Shown one piece after another: positions 62,928-64,000 of a stretch of 64,000 nt of DNA. The position numbers and the translations under genes are program-made. The notes under the pieces are model-generated. The model was not told the origin of the DNA, made no database searches, and saw nothing but the letters and a program-made list of their open reading frames with translations. Every line of letters begins with the position of its first letter. Position 1 is the stretch's first letter. Origin of the DNA: Alphaproteobacteria bacterium (GTDB taxonomy: Bacteria; Pseudomonadota; Alphaproteobacteria; Caulobacterales; Hyphomonadaceae); the NCBI GenBank assembly GCA_018830285.1, contig JAHJSB010000006.1:1-64000 (forward strand), given 5' to 3'.

Positions 62928-64000
62928 ATGCCCAGTAGCTCGGACTTCGGATTTGCCAGCCATTATGGCAGGGACACGCGCGCCAATGTTGCCGTGATCG
63001 CCGCACTCGCCATCCTGCCAATCCTGGCCATCGCCGGGATTGCGATCGATGTGCAGATGGCGTTGACCGAGAAGGGCAAGGTCCAGGCCGTCATCGACAG
63101 TGCGGTGATCGCAGGCTCCAAGGCGATGCAGGCCGGCAAGTCGCAGGAACAGATCAATACGCTTGTGCAAGATTACGTGGACGCGCTGGTGAGTGTGCAG
63201 GGCAGCGGCCTGAGTTGCACAGACCCGGAACTCACATTCCTGGACGGGACACAGAACATCGAGGCGGAGATCCGCTGCGCACAGACGACGACGCTGACCC
63301 AGTTGCTGCATCGTGACAAACTGTTTTTCCGTGTGCGGTCCGGCACGACCTACGGTATCGGCAATGTCGATGTCGCGTTCATATTCGATGTGTCCGGCTC
63401 AATGAATTGGGACAGCCGGCTGGACAACCTCAAGACATCGGCAAAAATCGCGTTTGACGAATTGCTGCCTGACGATCGCGTACTTGACGGTACGATCCGG
63501 ATTGCGCTGACGACCTACAATACGAACGTCAATGCGGGCGAGTATTTCGACGACGTGACGCGCAAGATAACGCTCGGTGCGGACACAGCGACTGGCGGCA
63601 GCTCGGCGAAATCCCGGTACGATGCCTACAATAACCGGGTGCTGATCGACCAGTCGACCGGCAAGCGGTTCTTCTATTACGAGCAGGCCGCCTGCAGTTC
63701 CAACTGCTACTATAACAGCAACTGGACCCTCACGCCGAAGCGGCGCTGGTTCGAGACGGATATCGGTGACAATACCTGTGTCTCCGAGCGGGTGGGCGTG
63801 AATGCGTTCACCGATGAGGCGGGCGGAACAGGCGCTGACAACTCCATGATCGCGGGCAATCCCTTGTGGGACTGGAGTACGAGCAACAACAACAAGAAAA
63901 ATGGCGCATACGAGATCGAATATGGTGGTGCCAACTCGTCCAGGGGCGCGTTCAACGTTTCGCCGGCGCAATGCGAGAATTCTGCACCCATGCCGCTCAG
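62928..64000 (+). CDS. TadG-like von Willebrand A protein, copy 3 (runs off window)
   Basis: The frame is open to the right edge with no stop, giving 357 residues. Tad helix (R-A-N-V-A-V-I-A-A-L-A-I-L-P), MIDAS D-V-S-G-S-M-N near 155, and a Cys-bounded insert (A-C-S-S-N-C-Y-Y) followed by N-T-C-V-S-E-R-V-G as in the other copies. More diverged than copies 1 and 2 are from each other. GAGG stands before the ATG at 62928; an in-frame ATG at 62904 is possible. Confidence 0.82.
   Translation, partial: MPSSSDFGFASHYGRDTRANVAVIAALAILPILAIAGIAIDVQMALTEKGKVQAVIDSAVIAGSKAMQAGKSQEQINTLVQDYVDALVSVQGSGLSCTDPELTFLDGTQNIEAEIRCAQTTTLTQLLHRDKLFFRVRSGTTYGIGNVDVAFIFDVSGSMNWDSRLDNLKTSAKIAFDELLPDDRVLDGTIRIALTTYNTNVNAGEYFDDVTRKITLGADTATGGSSAKSRYDAYNNRVLIDQSTGKRFFYYEQAACSSNCYYNSNWTLTPKRRWFETDIGDNTCVSERVGVNAFTDEAGGTGADNSMIAGNPLWDWSTSNNNKKNGAYEIEYGGANSSRGAFNVSPAQCENSAPMPL

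Overview
This window reads as a GC-rich alphaproteobacterial chromosome, most likely Caulobacterales and close to the Hyphomonadaceae. The basis is a DivL-type pseudo-kinase with tyrosine at the phospho-acceptor position, a perfect CtrA-type box in front of it, a Cpa/Tad pilus locus in Caulobacter-like order, bactofilin, abundant TonB/TPR/Sel1 envelope proteins, and alphaproteobacterial forms of the ilv, PTS and hflKC genes. Genes are tightly packed, often with 1-4 nt overlaps. No rRNA, tRNA or CRISPR array was seen.

Layout. 1-0.6 kb: the 5' end of an IS630-type transposase beside a DUF3291 gene interrupted by an in-frame amber codon. 0.7-3.8 kb: murC and a UMF1-type MFS transporter. 3.8-16.2 kb: the type IVb (Flp/Tad) pilus locus. 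Two TadE-like pseudopilins and a free-standing secretin-type N domain lie on the minus strand; pilA, cpaA, cpaB, cpaC, cpaD, cpaE, cpaF, tadB and tadC lie on the plus strand, and a TadD-like TPR lipoprotein closes the locus. 16.2-26 kb: leucyl aminopeptidase, TPR proteins, an NAD-dependent epimerase-like protein, a 7TMR-DISM diguanylate cyclase, a hydrolase and two LPS-type glycosyltransferases. 26-33 kb: translation genes infC (probable AUA start), rpmI, rplT, pheS, pheT, then dapB and a mannose-type EIIA plus HPr pair. 33-40.4 kb: EF-hand protein, divL, a second diguanylate cyclase, an SDR, a Sel1 protein, bactofilin and a GH25 lysozyme.

40.4-46.4 kb: a branched-chain amino acid operon read on the minus strand, ilvI - unknown - ilvH - unknown - ilvC. 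It has its own promoter inside the 3' end of miaA, a 12-residue leader peptide containing V-L-V-I, a pause hairpin and a Rho-independent attenuator. 46.4-59.8 kb: serB, a Tat-exported HisC-like aminotransferase, degP/htrA, a DUF2065 gene, hflC, hflK, mrp, an SMP-30-like lactonase, folA, a VUT-family transporter, aquaporin, a ZnuD-like TonB receptor with a Zur-like operator over its start region, and thyA. 59.9-64 kb: three tandem TadG-like von Willebrand A proteins, the last running off the window. The first carries a GGCAGA hexanucleotide microsatellite that encodes an Arg-Gly repeat.

The pilus genes form a nearly complete machine: pilin, prepilin peptidase, secretin and its lipoprotein, polar-localisation ATPase, motor ATPase, two inner-membrane platform proteins, pseudopilins and a TPR assembly factor. 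The distal vWA cluster probably adds surface or adhesive subunits to it or to a related system. CtrA-like boxes at divL, cpaB and the third vWA gene suggest that pilus and polarity genes share cell-cycle control. That link is an inference from short motifs.
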